The notes below the pieces were generated by a model. That model saw nothing but the letters and a program-made list of their open reading frames with translations. It ran no database searches and was not told the origin of the DNA. A stretch of 64,000 bases of DNA from Pelatocladus maniniholoensis HA4357-MV3 (lineage in GTDB: Bacteria > Cyanobacteriota > Cyanobacteriia > Cyanobacteriales > Nostocaceae). Within the stretch, counting starts at the first letter, position 1; the number at the start of each line of letters is the position of its first letter. A program made the translations under genes and the position numbers. The stretch covers positions 62,001 through 126,000 of the forward strand of contig JAHHHW010000119.1 of assembly GCA_019359115.1 (NCBI GenBank). Reading direction: 5' to 3'. This document shows positions 18,485 to 27,635 of this stretch, piece by piece.

Positions 18485-20398
18485 ATGTTGCTCAATTTTA
18501 TGGATAAAATAGGCGACTGGAATCCGCAATTATTGCGGGAAATTAAAGGTCGTCTGAAAGTTTTTCCTGTGGCGATCGCCTGTATTACATCTTTAATTGG
18601 TCAGTTGATATTGTTTCTATATCAGTTGCGGGAAATACCAGGCGGAAAATATCAAATGTCTGGTACTTATTGTCGCTTAGGAGAAGCTTATAAACAACAA
18701 CTAAATGATATTTACCCACAGATTAGCAAACTGCAACAACAATTATCTTGGCTAAACAAATCAAAAAATTATGATGCATCAGCAATTCAATCTTTAACAC
18801 AACAAATAGATCAACTTAAGGCTCAAGAGAAAAACATTAATAACATTTTGTACAATAAGTACTGCCCTCTTGAACAAATTAATATGCAACAGTGGTGGCG
18901 AGATCATTGGGAATATATATTCCTATCACTGACTGTCATTTTCATTTTCACACTGCTAGTTGCAGGTACTTATTTACTGATTAATAATTTAGCTCAAGAA
19001 GAAAATCGGGGTACATTAAATTTTCTGCGTCTGAGTCCCCAGTCGGAAACAAATATTTTGATTGGTAAAATATTGGGAGTTCCAATATTAATTTATCTGA
19101 CAGTTGCAGTCGCAATTCCTTTTCATTTATTAGCAGGTCGTGCTGCCAATATTGCCTTTAGTCACATTTTGAGTTTTTATGTCATTTTAGGTGCTAGTTG
19201 CTTTTTCTTCTATAGCACTGCATTATTATTTGGCTTTATTAGTCGTTTATTCAGTGGATTTCAGCCTTGGTTGGGTAGTGGCGCAGTTTTAATTTTCTTG
19301 TTTGTGACGATGCAATTAGCATCTTCTGGACCATACTTGGATAATGCAGCTGCTTGGTTAAGACTGTTCAGTCCCTTTGATATGACGGCTTATTTATTCC
19401 CCAATTTATTCCGTAGATATAATTGGGAATTACTCCAACAAATACAATTTTTCTACCTACCTGTTGGAAAAAGTCTTCTTGGTTTACTGGGTTTAAATTT
19501 AGTCAATTATGCTTTGTGGAGTTATTGGGTATGGTATGGATTAAAGCGCCGCTTTCGTAACCCAAATTCTGCAATGCTAAGTAAGGGTCAAAGTTATTTA
19601 CTTGTTGCTTATTTGCAACTTATTCTTTGGGGCTTCACTCTCCAGTATCTCAAAAATTATCATCATTACTACTCCAATGGAAACCCTGCTCCTGCTTATT
19701 ACGATTTAAACTATCAAGTAACGCAAAACTTCCCTGTGATAGTGTTTTTTAACCTGCTGTTACTGTTTGGTTTAATTGCGATTCTCTCACCACATCGGCA
19801 AGCAATTCAAGATTGGGCTAGGTATCGATATCAGAATTTTTCTCAACGTAAAGGATTTTGGCAAAATTCTTTATTACAAGATTTAATCTGGGATGAAAAA
19901 AGTCCAGCAATAGTCACAATCGCAATTAATCTTGTGATTGTGACTATTCCGTTAGTTACTTGGATTTTAGTTGCACTTTCTTTGCAGGCGAATAATAAAA
20001 ATAGTTTAGACTGGTTAGTGAACGATGTTGGTCGCTTCAAAGCAATTTTAGGTGTAGTTTTGTTTATCTGTATGGCGATTATCTACGCCACAATCGCGCA
20101 AATAATGCTATTGATGAAAACTTCTAAACGTGCTGTTTGGGCGATTGGAACTGTCGCTACAGTAATGTTTTTACCACCCATGTTTTTAGGAATGCTGAGT
20201 CTGAATCCAGATAAACATTCTACGTTATGGTTGCTTTCGAGTTTTCCTTGGGCGGGGTTAGAATATACGACGAGTACAACTGTTTTTATTGCTCTTTTGA
20301 GTGAGTTGAGTATTTTAGGATTGTTAAACTTACAGTTGAAACGTCAAATCAAAATAGCAGGAGAATCTGCTACTAAAGCTTTGCTAACAAAAAGCTAG
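18485..20398 (+). CDS. ABC-2 type transporter permease, paralogue 1
   Basis: A 637-residue integral membrane protein. I chose ATG 18485 because the next permease begins the same way (DWNPQLLRE shared at the N-termini) and GGAG precedes it; the frame runs five codons further to TTG 18470. About ten hydrophobic segments are visible, the first near residue 25. A periplasmic or cytoplasmic loop with glutamine-rich coiled-coil character occupies residues about 65-125. Shared motifs with paralogue 2 are NRGTLNFLRLSPQ, FRNPNSAMLSKGQSYLL and GESATKALL at the C-terminus. Confidence 0.88.
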   Translation: MLLNFMDKIGDWNPQLLREIKGRLKVFPVAIACITSLIGQLILFLYQLREIPGGKYQMSGTYCRLGEAYKQQLNDIYPQISKLQQQLSWLNKSKNYDASAIQSLTQQIDQLKAQEKNINNILYNKYCPLEQINMQQWWRDHWEYIFLSLTVIFIFTLLVAGTYLLINNLAQEENRGTLNFLRLSPQSETNILIGKILGVPILIYLTVAVAIPFHLLAGRAANIAFSHILSFYVILGASCFFFYSTALLFGFISRLFSGFQPWLGSGAVLIFLFVTMQLASSGPYLDNAAAWLRLFSPFDMTAYLFPNLFRRYNWELLQQIQFFYLPVGKSLLGLLGLNLVNYALWSYWVWYGLKRRFRNPNSAMLSKGQSYLLVAYLQLILWGFTLQYLKNYHHYYSNGNPAPAYYDLNYQVTQNFPVIVFFNLLLLFGLIAILSPHRQAIQDWARYRYQNFSQRKGFWQNSLLQDLIWDEKSPAIVTIAINLVIVTIPLVTWILVALSLQANNKNSLDWLVNDVGRFKAILGVVLFICMAIIYATIAQIMLLMKTSKRAVWAIGTVATVMFLPPMFLGMLSLNPDKHSTLWLLSSFPWAGLEYTTSTTVFIALLSELSILGLLNLQLKRQIKIAGESATKALLTKS

Positions 20399-20406
20399 TT
20401 TTGTGA

Positions 20407-20457
20407 AGTTCGTAGTAAGGACTTTAGTCCTTAAGATTTAAGCGCTTACTACGAACT
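20407..20457. repeat. Small foldback repeat, copy 2, 13-bp inverted ends
   Basis: The left arm AGTTCGTAGTAAG (20407-20419) pairs perfectly with CTTACTACGAACT (20445-20457), and an inner GGACTTTAGTCC is itself palindromic. It sits between the two permease genes and could act as a transcript-level attenuator there. Confidence 0.8.
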
Positions 20458-20504
20458 AGAAAAAATTTACTTAACAAAATACACTTTAATTAAAGAGTGT
20501 CGCC

Positions 20505-22220
20505 ATGCTAAATAATTTTCTAGATCGATTGGGAGACTGGAATCCACAATTGTTGCGCGAACTCAAAGGACGTTTGCTACTACGCAACATCATACTGACA
20601 ATGATCATTTCCTTCGGTAGTCAATTTTTGCTATTCATAGCTTTTAAATCTCAGTTACCAATTTCCCAAGATAGATTTCTCAATAATTCTAATAAATACT
20701 GTACAGGCAAACTCTTATATGGATTACCGAGATGTTTATCAGATGAATTTAGCGATACAATCATCAATTGGCAGTTGTGGTGGCTAGATTTATTTACATG
20801 GTTGAGTATTTTTGCCTGTTTTAGTCTTTTGGTGATAGGAACTTATCTACTCATTAATGATTTAGCTAATGAAGAACGACGTGGAACGCTGAATTTTATT
20901 CGTCTGAGTCCCCAAGAATCTCAAAAAATTTTAGTGGGAAAAATGTTAGGAGTACCAATTTTGCCTTATCTGGCGATCGCTTTGGTAATTCCTCTACATT
21001 TATTATCAGGATTAGCCGCGAATATTTCCTTGGGATCAATTTTAGGCTTTGATGCTGTTGTCTTAGCTACTTGTTTTTTCTATTACAGCGCTGCGTTGCT
21101 ATTTGGCTTAGTTGGTTCTTGGTTAGGTAGTCTTCAAGCTTGGTTGGGTAGTGGAGTTGTTCTTGGTTTTCTACTACTAACTAAGCAGTCACTAGTTTCT
21201 GTCTCAATTAATTCTGCGTTTGTTTTCTTGAGATTTTTTAACCCATTTTACTTTATTCCTGAGTTATCAGGTAGTAATGATTTTACTTCTGGATATGAAT
21301 GGACTAATTTTAATTGGTTTGTTTTACCTCTAGGAAAAAGTGACATCATAATTACTGGTTTAGCAATTGTAAATTTATTTACTCTAATATATTTTACTTG
21401 GCAAGCTTTACAGCGTTGTTTTCGTAATCCTAACGCTACTATGCTGAGTAAGCAACAGAGTTATTTACTTACTTTTTACTTCACGATTTCATCGTTAGGT
21501 TGTGCGAATTGGCAATCAATTATTTGGGATAATGCTCATTATTCATCGGCAATGAAAGACGAGCTAGCTTGCTTATTATTTTTACATTTTTGGCTGTTTT
21601 TGTATTTAATTGCGGCTATAACTCCTCATCGCCAAACTTTACAAGACTGGGCGCGCTACCGTCACCTTGCTGAGCAGAAAAGTCTGGGAAATAGCTACGT
21701 AATCAAAGATTTTATTTGGGGAGAAAATAGCCCTTCTTTGGTAGCGATCGCATTAAATGCAAGTATTGCTATAACTTTCCTTAGTTCATTAATTCTTCTG
21801 GCTAACAATTATTCTCAAACCAAAATTAGTGCTATTTATGCTCTCATTTTGGCTGGTAGTTTAGCTATGCTTTATGCAGCATTAGCCCAACTTATGTTAC
21901 TTAAAAAAACTCGACATCGGATATTTTGGGCTGTTGGTAGTCTTGGTGCTGTCATTGTTTTGCCAGTATTCATAATGCTTATGTCTTGGTCTAGTTATCC
22001 TGGCAATAGCAATTTCATTGGGTTATTCTCAGTAGCAGCACCGCTTCTTGCTTTGTATACACCCGACAGAGAGTCATTATATTCTCTCGGAGTGTTATTT
22101 GTAATTTTTGTGCAAGTAATGATCTCAGGATTAGTGATATTACAGTTGCGACAACAATTGCAAAAAGTAGGAGAATCTGCAACGAAGGTGTTATTTGCTC
22201 CCCAAAGTAACCGCAGGTAA
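20505..22220 (+). CDS. ABC-2 type transporter permease, paralogue 2
   Basis: A 571-residue membrane protein related to the preceding permease along its length (LLRELKGRLL, RRGTLNFIRLSPQ, FRNPNATMLSKQQSYLL, GESATKVLF). It lacks the long coiled loop after the first helix that paralogue 1 carries. The two probably form a heterodimeric membrane half with the ATPase. The last 30 bases overlap the end of the convergent histidine kinase gene. Confidence 0.88.
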   Translation: MLNNFLDRLGDWNPQLLRELKGRLLLRNIILTMIISFGSQFLLFIAFKSQLPISQDRFLNNSNKYCTGKLLYGLPRCLSDEFSDTIINWQLWWLDLFTWLSIFACFSLLVIGTYLLINDLANEERRGTLNFIRLSPQESQKILVGKMLGVPILPYLAIALVIPLHLLSGLAANISLGSILGFDAVVLATCFFYYSAALLFGLVGSWLGSLQAWLGSGVVLGFLLLTKQSLVSVSINSAFVFLRFFNPFYFIPELSGSNDFTSGYEWTNFNWFVLPLGKSDIIITGLAIVNLFTLIYFTWQALQRCFRNPNATMLSKQQSYLLTFYFTISSLGCANWQSIIWDNAHYSSAMKDELACLLFLHFWLFLYLIAAITPHRQTLQDWARYRHLAEQKSLGNSYVIKDFIWGENSPSLVAIALNASIAITFLSSLILLANNYSQTKISAIYALILAGSLAMLYAALAQLMLLKKTRHRIFWAVGSLGAVIVLPVFIMLMSWSSYPGNSNFIGLFSVAAPLLALYTPDRESLYSLGVLFVIFVQVMISGLVILQLRQQLQKVGESATKVLFAPQSNRR

Positions 22221-23480
22221 TTGAACACTCACTATAGTACCTGTCGCTATGTCAGATTCAATAGATAATTTCCCACCATGAGCATTGACAATACGTTTGG
22301 TAATAGCAAGCCCCAACCCAGTACCACAAGCTTTTGTAGAAAAGAACGGCTGGGTTAGCTTGCAAAGAACTTCTGGAGGAATTGGCTCACCACCATTCCA
22401 GACATTAATAGAGACGTTATCTAAAGACGAACTGTCTACTTTCCATTTAACTACATCTCCTGCTGAGACTGCCTCACAGGCATTACGGACAATATTAATA
22501 AACACTTGTTTTAACTTATCCTTGTCACCCAAAATTTTGACTGTTGATGACACCGGGATAAATTCGATGTGTCGCGATCGCGCTTCTGGCATTTCGCATA
22601 TTGATATCAATAACTCACGAATGAATTCATTCACATCCAATTCACACAGGTGCAAAACTTGGGGTTTGGCATAAAGCAAAATTTCACTCAGCAGGTTTTC
22701 TAAACGGCTAGCTTCGCCTAGTGCTAACGATAATCGCTCTTGAGCAGGTTCAGCCAAAATCGTTTTTTTGAAATACTTCAATCCCATGATCATTGTAGTT
22801 AAGGGATTGCGAATTTCATGCACAATCACCGCAGCAAATTCGCCAATAGCTGCTAATCTTTCTTGTTCTACAAGCTTGGCTTGCGCTGCTCGTAGTTCTG
22901 CTGTGCGTTTTTCTACCTCAACTTCCAAAATATGGTTAAATTGGCACTGCTGCTGGTAAAGATGATAATGGTCGATCGCTGTGGCTGCTCTTTCTGCAAA
23001 CAGTTCCACAATTTGGACTTCTTGTGGAGTAAACTTTCGTGATTGTCGATGAAAAGAGCAAACAGTACCAAATACTTGACCTTCAGAAGTTTGCAATGGT
23101 ATCCCTAAATATGCTCGATAACCTGGTGCAGGTTTACCGTACTCTGGATTAGCCACAGCATCTTCAACAGCTAATGTGCTACCAATTTGAATAACTGTAG
23201 CAATTAACCGACCATGTAGTGCATAAACACGAGGAGCATCTTCGGCCATTTCCAGACTACTCGCGAGAATAGTTTCAAAACCCTCTTGGCAAAAAGTAAC
23301 AACTGTCCAATCAACTCCAATCAGTTCGCTGACTCCACAAGCAATGTTGTGCAAATAGCTACCTAGTTCACCAGTGCGATAGTTCAAAGAGGACAAACGT
23401 ACTATTATCTGCCGCTCACGTTCCCACGGTTGATTTTGCAACAACATTTCATCTTCATTGGCTTTGTTCATGGATAACAA
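22191..23480 (-). CDS. GAF-domain sensor histidine kinase
   Basis: A 429-residue soluble kinase. Residues about 30-175 are a GAF domain (YLGIPLQTSEGQVFGTVCSF), followed by a short coiled coil (VEKRTAELRAAQAKLVEQE). The phosphoacceptor H-box is VHEIRNPLTTM, the N-box NIVRNACEAV and the G-box GTGLGLAITKRI. No receiver domain or response-regulator gene is adjacent, so its partner lies elsewhere. There is no membrane segment, so the signal is intracellular, possibly a bilin or small ligand; no chromophore cysteine can be assigned with confidence. Confidence 0.92.
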   Translation of the reverse strand: MLSMNKANEDEMLLQNQPWERERQIIVRLSSLNYRTGELGSYLHNIACGVSELIGVDWTVVTFCQEGFETILASSLEMAEDAPRVYALHGRLIATVIQIGSTLAVEDAVANPEYGKPAPGYRAYLGIPLQTSEGQVFGTVCSFHRQSRKFTPQEVQIVELFAERAATAIDHYHLYQQQCQFNHILEVEVEKRTAELRAAQAKLVEQERLAAIGEFAAVIVHEIRNPLTTMIMGLKYFKKTILAEPAQERLSLALGEASRLENLLSEILLYAKPQVLHLCELDVNEFIRELLISICEMPEARSRHIEFIPVSSTVKILGDKDKLKQVFINIVRNACEAVSAGDVVKWKVDSSSLDNVSINVWNGGEPIPPEVLCKLTQPFFSTKACGTGLGLAITKRIVNAHGGKLSIESDIATGTIVSVQLPAVTLGSK

Positions 23481-23820
23481 TTTCGTGGTGAGCGCAAAAT
23501 TGAGTTTAAAAAGAAACTGATAGGTTTTGCGTGTTCGCAGTTTTAGGCGCTTTGGTACAAAAATTTTACTAGTTATCTCTGTTATCTGTATACGTAAATT
23601 CTCAAAAAATTTACACTCTAATACAAAATTTTATACATCACGAACTGCAACGTTAAAATTAGCTGAGAAAGTCATAAAACTTTTCTAAATCAAATATAAG
23701 TTTTCTAGATGGGAATTTTTAGCTAATTATCATCTGTAGACGAATTCTTCAAGCAACAATAAATTTAAAGCTCAGAACATAATTTTCAAAATCAATTGAT
23801 GTTGTAGTGAGGTTTTTTTC
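23481..23820. other. Divergent promoter region, histidine kinase / DM13 gene
   Basis: These 340 AT-rich bases lie between the divergent starts of the histidine kinase and the DM13 gene and should hold both promoters. I see no gene or defined operator. Confidence 0.5.
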
Positions 23821-24324
23821 ATGAGTTTGAAATATTTATTATTGCCAAGTATAGCATCTCTAGCAATAGTTATTTGTGCGAGAGAAGTTCAGTCTGCTGA
23901 AACTTTTATTGCTGTGAATACTCAAACACAGCCTGTAATTAAGCTAGCAAAATCTCAAGTTTCAACAGTTACAAAATCTGGGAATTTTGTCTCTGGAGAA
24001 CACACCACTCAAGGCACAGCTAGGATTATTACAAAAAACGGTAAATCCTTCCTAGAGCTTGAGCAGTCATTTAAAACTTCCAATTCGGGACCAGACTTAG
24101 TTGTAATTTTGCATCGTTCTGATAACGTCATTGGTTCAACCAAGCCACCATCATATTCCTTAAAAAAGGGAGATTACGTAATTCTTGGTCGCTTACAAAA
24201 ATTTAGCGGCGCTCAAACTTATGCCATTCCTGACAATATCAATTTAGCAGAATACAAATCTGCTGTTATCTGGTGTCGCAAGTTCAATGCTACCTTCGGC
24301 GCTGCCAAATTGAGCAATAGCTAA
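23821..24324 (+). CDS. Exported DM13-domain protein
   Basis: A 167-residue protein with a cleavable signal peptide (LLLPSIASLAIVICA, likely cleavage near VQSA-E). Residues about 50-165 are a DM13 domain: GNFVSGEHTTQGTARI, SGPDLVVILH, YAIPDNINLAEYKSAVIWC and FNATFGAAKL. DM13 domains are predicted redox or electron-transfer modules with a near-invariant cysteine, here in VIWCRKF. Three redox enzymes follow on the same strand, suggesting an envelope redox function. Confidence 0.88.
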   Translation: MSLKYLLLPSIASLAIVICAREVQSAETFIAVNTQTQPVIKLAKSQVSTVTKSGNFVSGEHTTQGTARIITKNGKSFLELEQSFKTSNSGPDLVVILHRSDNVIGSTKPPSYSLKKGDYVILGRLQKFSGAQTYAIPDNINLAEYKSAVIWCRKFNATFGAAKLSNS

Positions 24325-24379
24325 ATAATCAACACTCAAGAATTAATTACAACTTATAAGGATTAGAAGGAGAAAATTT

Positions 24380-25177
24380 ATGAAGTTAGAAGGTAAAGTC
24401 GCTTTAGTTACTGGTAGTAGTCAGGGAATTGGACAGGGAATAGTTCTGCGTCTTGCTCAAGAAGGAGCGGATGTTGTGATTAATTATCGCTCTCACCCGG
24501 AAGGAGCAGAAGAAACCTTAGCAAAAGTACAGGCGATTGGTGGTAAATGCTATATGGCTCAGTGTCCTAACTCTCACGGTTACACAATTCAGGCAGACTT
24601 AGGTAGCGTGTCGGAGGTGCGCCAATTAATTGCAGATAGCATTGACCATTTTGGTAAGCTGGATATTCTAGTGAATAATGCCGGGATTGAAAAACACGCA
24701 CCATTTTGGGAAATCACAGAAGCAAATTATGATGCTGTGATGAATGTCAACTTAAAAGGTGTGTTTTTTGCTACTCAAGCCTTTGTTCAACACTTGATGA
24801 CCACCAAGCGTCCTGGAAAAATTATCAATATTAGTTCGGTGCATGAAGAATTACCATTTCCCAATTTCACAGCTTACTGTGTTAGCAAAGGCGGAATGAA
24901 AATGCTCACCCGTAACTTAGCTGTTGAGTTGGGTGCTTTGGGTATTACGATTAATAATGTCGCCCCAGGAGCGATTGAAACTCCAATTAATACTAAACTA
25001 TTGAATGATCCAGAAAAATTGGGTGCGCTGTTAAATAACATTCCTCTTAATCGTCTTGGTCAACCGCAGGATGTAGCCTCTCTAGTTGCATTCCTAGCTT
25101 CATCTGATGCTGACTATATCACTGGCAGCACTTTCTTTGTAGATGGTGGGCTACTTTGGAACTATAAAGAACAGTAG
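24380..25177 (+). CDS. Short-chain dehydrogenase/reductase (SDR)
   Basis: A 265-residue classical SDR: cofactor motif TGSSQGIGQG near residue 12, NNAG near residue 99, catalytic Tyr-x3-Lys in YCVSKGG, and the VAPGAIETP loop. The fold resembles glucose 1-dehydrogenase and 3-oxoacyl-ACP reductases, but the substrate is unknown. A short insertion at about residues 57-68 (YMAQCPNSHGYTIQ) is unusual for the family. A strong GAAGGAG precedes ATG 24380. Confidence 0.88.
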   Translation: MKLEGKVALVTGSSQGIGQGIVLRLAQEGADVVINYRSHPEGAEETLAKVQAIGGKCYMAQCPNSHGYTIQADLGSVSEVRQLIADSIDHFGKLDILVNNAGIEKHAPFWEITEANYDAVMNVNLKGVFFATQAFVQHLMTTKRPGKIINISSVHEELPFPNFTAYCVSKGGMKMLTRNLAVELGALGITINNVAPGAIETPINTKLLNDPEKLGALLNNIPLNRLGQPQDVASLVAFLASSDADYITGSTFFVDGGLLWNYKEQ

Positions 25178-25237
25178 ATGAAGGATGAAAAATGAACTTT
25201 TAGCTACGCACTAACAACTATTAACAACAGAGCTATT

Positions 25238-25951
25238 ATGACAAACGCCCCTCTGTTTATTCCTGTCATTTTGGGTACTCCCCGTCAAGGTCGCCAAAGT
25301 GAATATGTTGCCAAATTTATTGTCGAACAGATTGCGGTACGAGATGACGTAGATACTCAACTGATTGATATTCGCAATATTCCAATTACTACTAATGACG
25401 CGGGTGAATCCATTAAAGACCCTCAGTTCTCCGCCATAGTTGAGCGGGCAGATGGATTAATTATCGTTGCACCAGAGTACAATCATGGTTATCCGGGTTT
25501 GCTCAAACACGTACTTGATACATGCTTGAAAGAATACATTCATAAAGCCGTTGGACTGTGTGGCGTTTCCGCAGGACCTTTTGGTGGTACACGGGTGATC
25601 CAAAACTTACTACCTGTGATGCGTGAATTAGGGCTAATGACGATTTTCTATGACCTTAACTTTGCCAACGTCCAAAATTTGTTTGATGAGTCTGGCGATT
25701 TGATTGACAAAGCAACCTATATTCGCCGCCTGGAACGATTCATGAACGAGTTAGTTTGGATGTCAACAGTACTCAGGTATGGGCGACGAGAAGTCAACCT
25801 AGAGAAGAAAGACAAGACTCAAGTTAATCTCCATGCTAGCAAACCCTGTCCGGAAATTGCTGCTCGCATGGGTGCAGATGCAATGGATACCGTCCTGAAT
25901 ATTAGTAATAATTCCCAGACTGGCAAGGTGGAAACCAGTTTAGAAGAATAA
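25238..25951 (+). CDS. NAD(P)H-dependent FMN reductase family protein
   Basis: A 237-residue flavodoxin-like protein. The family core is visible as LGTPRQGRQSEYVAKFI (FMN phosphate site) and IIVAPEYNHGYPGLLKHVLD (isoalloxazine site), then GVSAGPFGGTR. Members reduce FMN, quinones, azo dyes or chromate with NAD(P)H. It lies 60 bases after the SDR and before the ferredoxin-type reductase, consistent with a redox-stress operon. Confidence 0.88.
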   Translation: MTNAPLFIPVILGTPRQGRQSEYVAKFIVEQIAVRDDVDTQLIDIRNIPITTNDAGESIKDPQFSAIVERADGLIIVAPEYNHGYPGLLKHVLDTCLKEYIHKAVGLCGVSAGPFGGTRVIQNLLPVMRELGLMTIFYDLNFANVQNLFDESGDLIDKATYIRRLERFMNELVWMSTVLRYGRREVNLEKKDKTQVNLHASKPCPEIAARMGADAMDTVLNISNNSQTGKVETSLEE

Positions 25952-26062
25952 AAGGTGAAATGGAGTTTTAAGTATTACTATGAACACCTTACGTTATCAT
26001 ATCTCGAATCCTTGATGGAAGCTGGGGGGCTAGGGATAAATATCCCTAGCTAGTGTTAATAG

Positions 26063-27415
26063 ATGAACGGGAAACAGGGAATGTTAGAAAATATTCGACG
26101 AATTCAGAATCCTATTCTTAGAAGTTTTGCGACTGCAAGTATTACATTTTCAGTAGTCACCATAGTTTCTGGTGTGGCTATTGGATTAATCAATCCTAAA
26201 GATAAATCTGCTGGTCAAGTTGGTGTTTATTCTTCACTATTAGGAACAGGTTGTGGTGCTATTTTTGGCTTAGTTTTGACAAGTAAGGCAAGTAAGAAAA
26301 CATCTGTATCGACAGAGAGCATATCCAATAGTAATATCTGGAAAGATTGGCGAAATTTTGTGGTTGTTCGCAAGATTAAAGAAAGCGAAGAAATTACCTC
26401 TTTTTACTTGCAACCAGAAGACAAAAGCGAAATTCCTAATTTTCAACCAGGTCAATTTTTGACTATCAAACTGGATATTCCCGAACAGGACAAACCTGTA
26501 ATTCGTACTTATTCTCTTTCTGATTATCCTGAGCTTTGTACATATTATCGTCTCTCGATTAAACGTGAACCTGCTCCGAAAGGGTTAGATGTACCGCCTG
26601 GTACAGCCTCTAATTTTATGCACGATCGCATTCACGAAGGTTCGCTAATTCCAGCTAAACCGCCAAACGGCAAATTTGTTTTGGATGTGCAAAAGTCCAT
26701 TGCTGCGGTACTAATTAGTAATGGTGTGGGGATTACTCCGATGATGAGTATGGCAAAAGCCGTAACTCGTCTGAACCCTAATCGCCCAATTTGGTTTGTG
26801 CATGGTACTAGAGATGGCAGATTCCATGCTTTTCGTAATGAAGTGAGTGAGTTAGCTCAACAAAATCCTAACCTAAATGTGCATTTTCGCTACAGCCGTC
26901 CTACTGCTGAAGATGAGGGACATTATCACAGCGTTGGTTATGTTGATGCTGCTTTAATTAAAGAGTTAGTACAACAAGAAGCTGAGTATTTTCTGTGTGG
27001 TTCTCCATCTTTTATGCAGTCGATTATGCAAGGATTGAAGGAATTGGGAGTACCTGAGAGTAGAGTTTTCTTTGAGTCTTTTGGTAAACCTATGCAAGTT
27101 GTATCCGGTAGTCAATCTGCTCCTGCAACTATAGGTGAGGGAGTGGAGGGAGTGCAAGAAGCTGAGATTGTCTTTGCAAAATCGGGTCAAACCCTAATCT
27201 GGAACCAGAGAGATGGCAGTATTTTAGAATTTGCCGAAGCGAATGATATTAATCCTCCGTTCAGTTGTCGTGCGGGTATTTGCGGTACTTGTATGTGTAA
27301 AATAAACGCAGGTGAGGTTGCTTATCAGGAAGAACCAACGGCTGCAATTGATGAGGGTTCGGTGTTGATTTGTATTTCTCAACCGGGAAGTTCTAGGGTA
27401 GTGCTGGATATTTAG
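26063..27415 (+). CDS. Membrane-anchored FAD/NAD(P)/2Fe-2S oxidoreductase
   Basis: A 450-residue electron-transfer protein. Two hydrophobic segments lie within residues about 20-75. Residues about 95-325 are a ferredoxin-NADP reductase-like module with the FAD motif RTYSLSDYP and NAD(P) motif LISNGVGITPMMSM, ending YFLCGSPSFM. Residues about 365-450 are a plant-type 2Fe-2S ferredoxin (CRAGICGTCMCK plus a later Cys in VLICISQP). This arrangement matches Hcp reductases and the reductase part of flavohaemoglobins, so nitrosative stress is one plausible context; a globin gene lies 12.5 kb away. The start may be ATG 26063 or ATG 26081. Confidence 0.88.
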   Translation: MNGKQGMLENIRRIQNPILRSFATASITFSVVTIVSGVAIGLINPKDKSAGQVGVYSSLLGTGCGAIFGLVLTSKASKKTSVSTESISNSNIWKDWRNFVVVRKIKESEEITSFYLQPEDKSEIPNFQPGQFLTIKLDIPEQDKPVIRTYSLSDYPELCTYYRLSIKREPAPKGLDVPPGTASNFMHDRIHEGSLIPAKPPNGKFVLDVQKSIAAVLISNGVGITPMMSMAKAVTRLNPNRPIWFVHGTRDGRFHAFRNEVSELAQQNPNLNVHFRYSRPTAEDEGHYHSVGYVDAALIKELVQQEAEYFLCGSPSFMQSIMQGLKELGVPESRVFFESFGKPMQVVSGSQSAPATIGEGVEGVQEAEIVFAKSGQTLIWNQRDGSILEFAEANDINPPFSCRAGICGTCMCKINAGEVAYQEEPTAAIDEGSVLICISQPGSSRVVLDI

Positions 27416-27635
27416 CGCTTGTTCAAAGCTTGAATACCCCTAACCCTAATGCTTTCATCACTCGCTGTCAAATCTAGGTAAGTTAAAGAGCGATCGCATA
27501 ATTGCAACTAGAGATTTTTTTATAAGTCAAGATAAGTTTTTTCTGTTTGCTAAGATATGGTACCACAATGAAATGCGAGATTTTTGGAGCAAGTACAAGC
27601 GATCGCTAATCAGTTATTAGTTATCTTGACAACTG

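Noticed and set aside
22285-22674. A 129-codon frame antisense to the histidine kinase
   Set aside because: It lies wholly opposite the conserved catalytic domain and has no protein-family signal.
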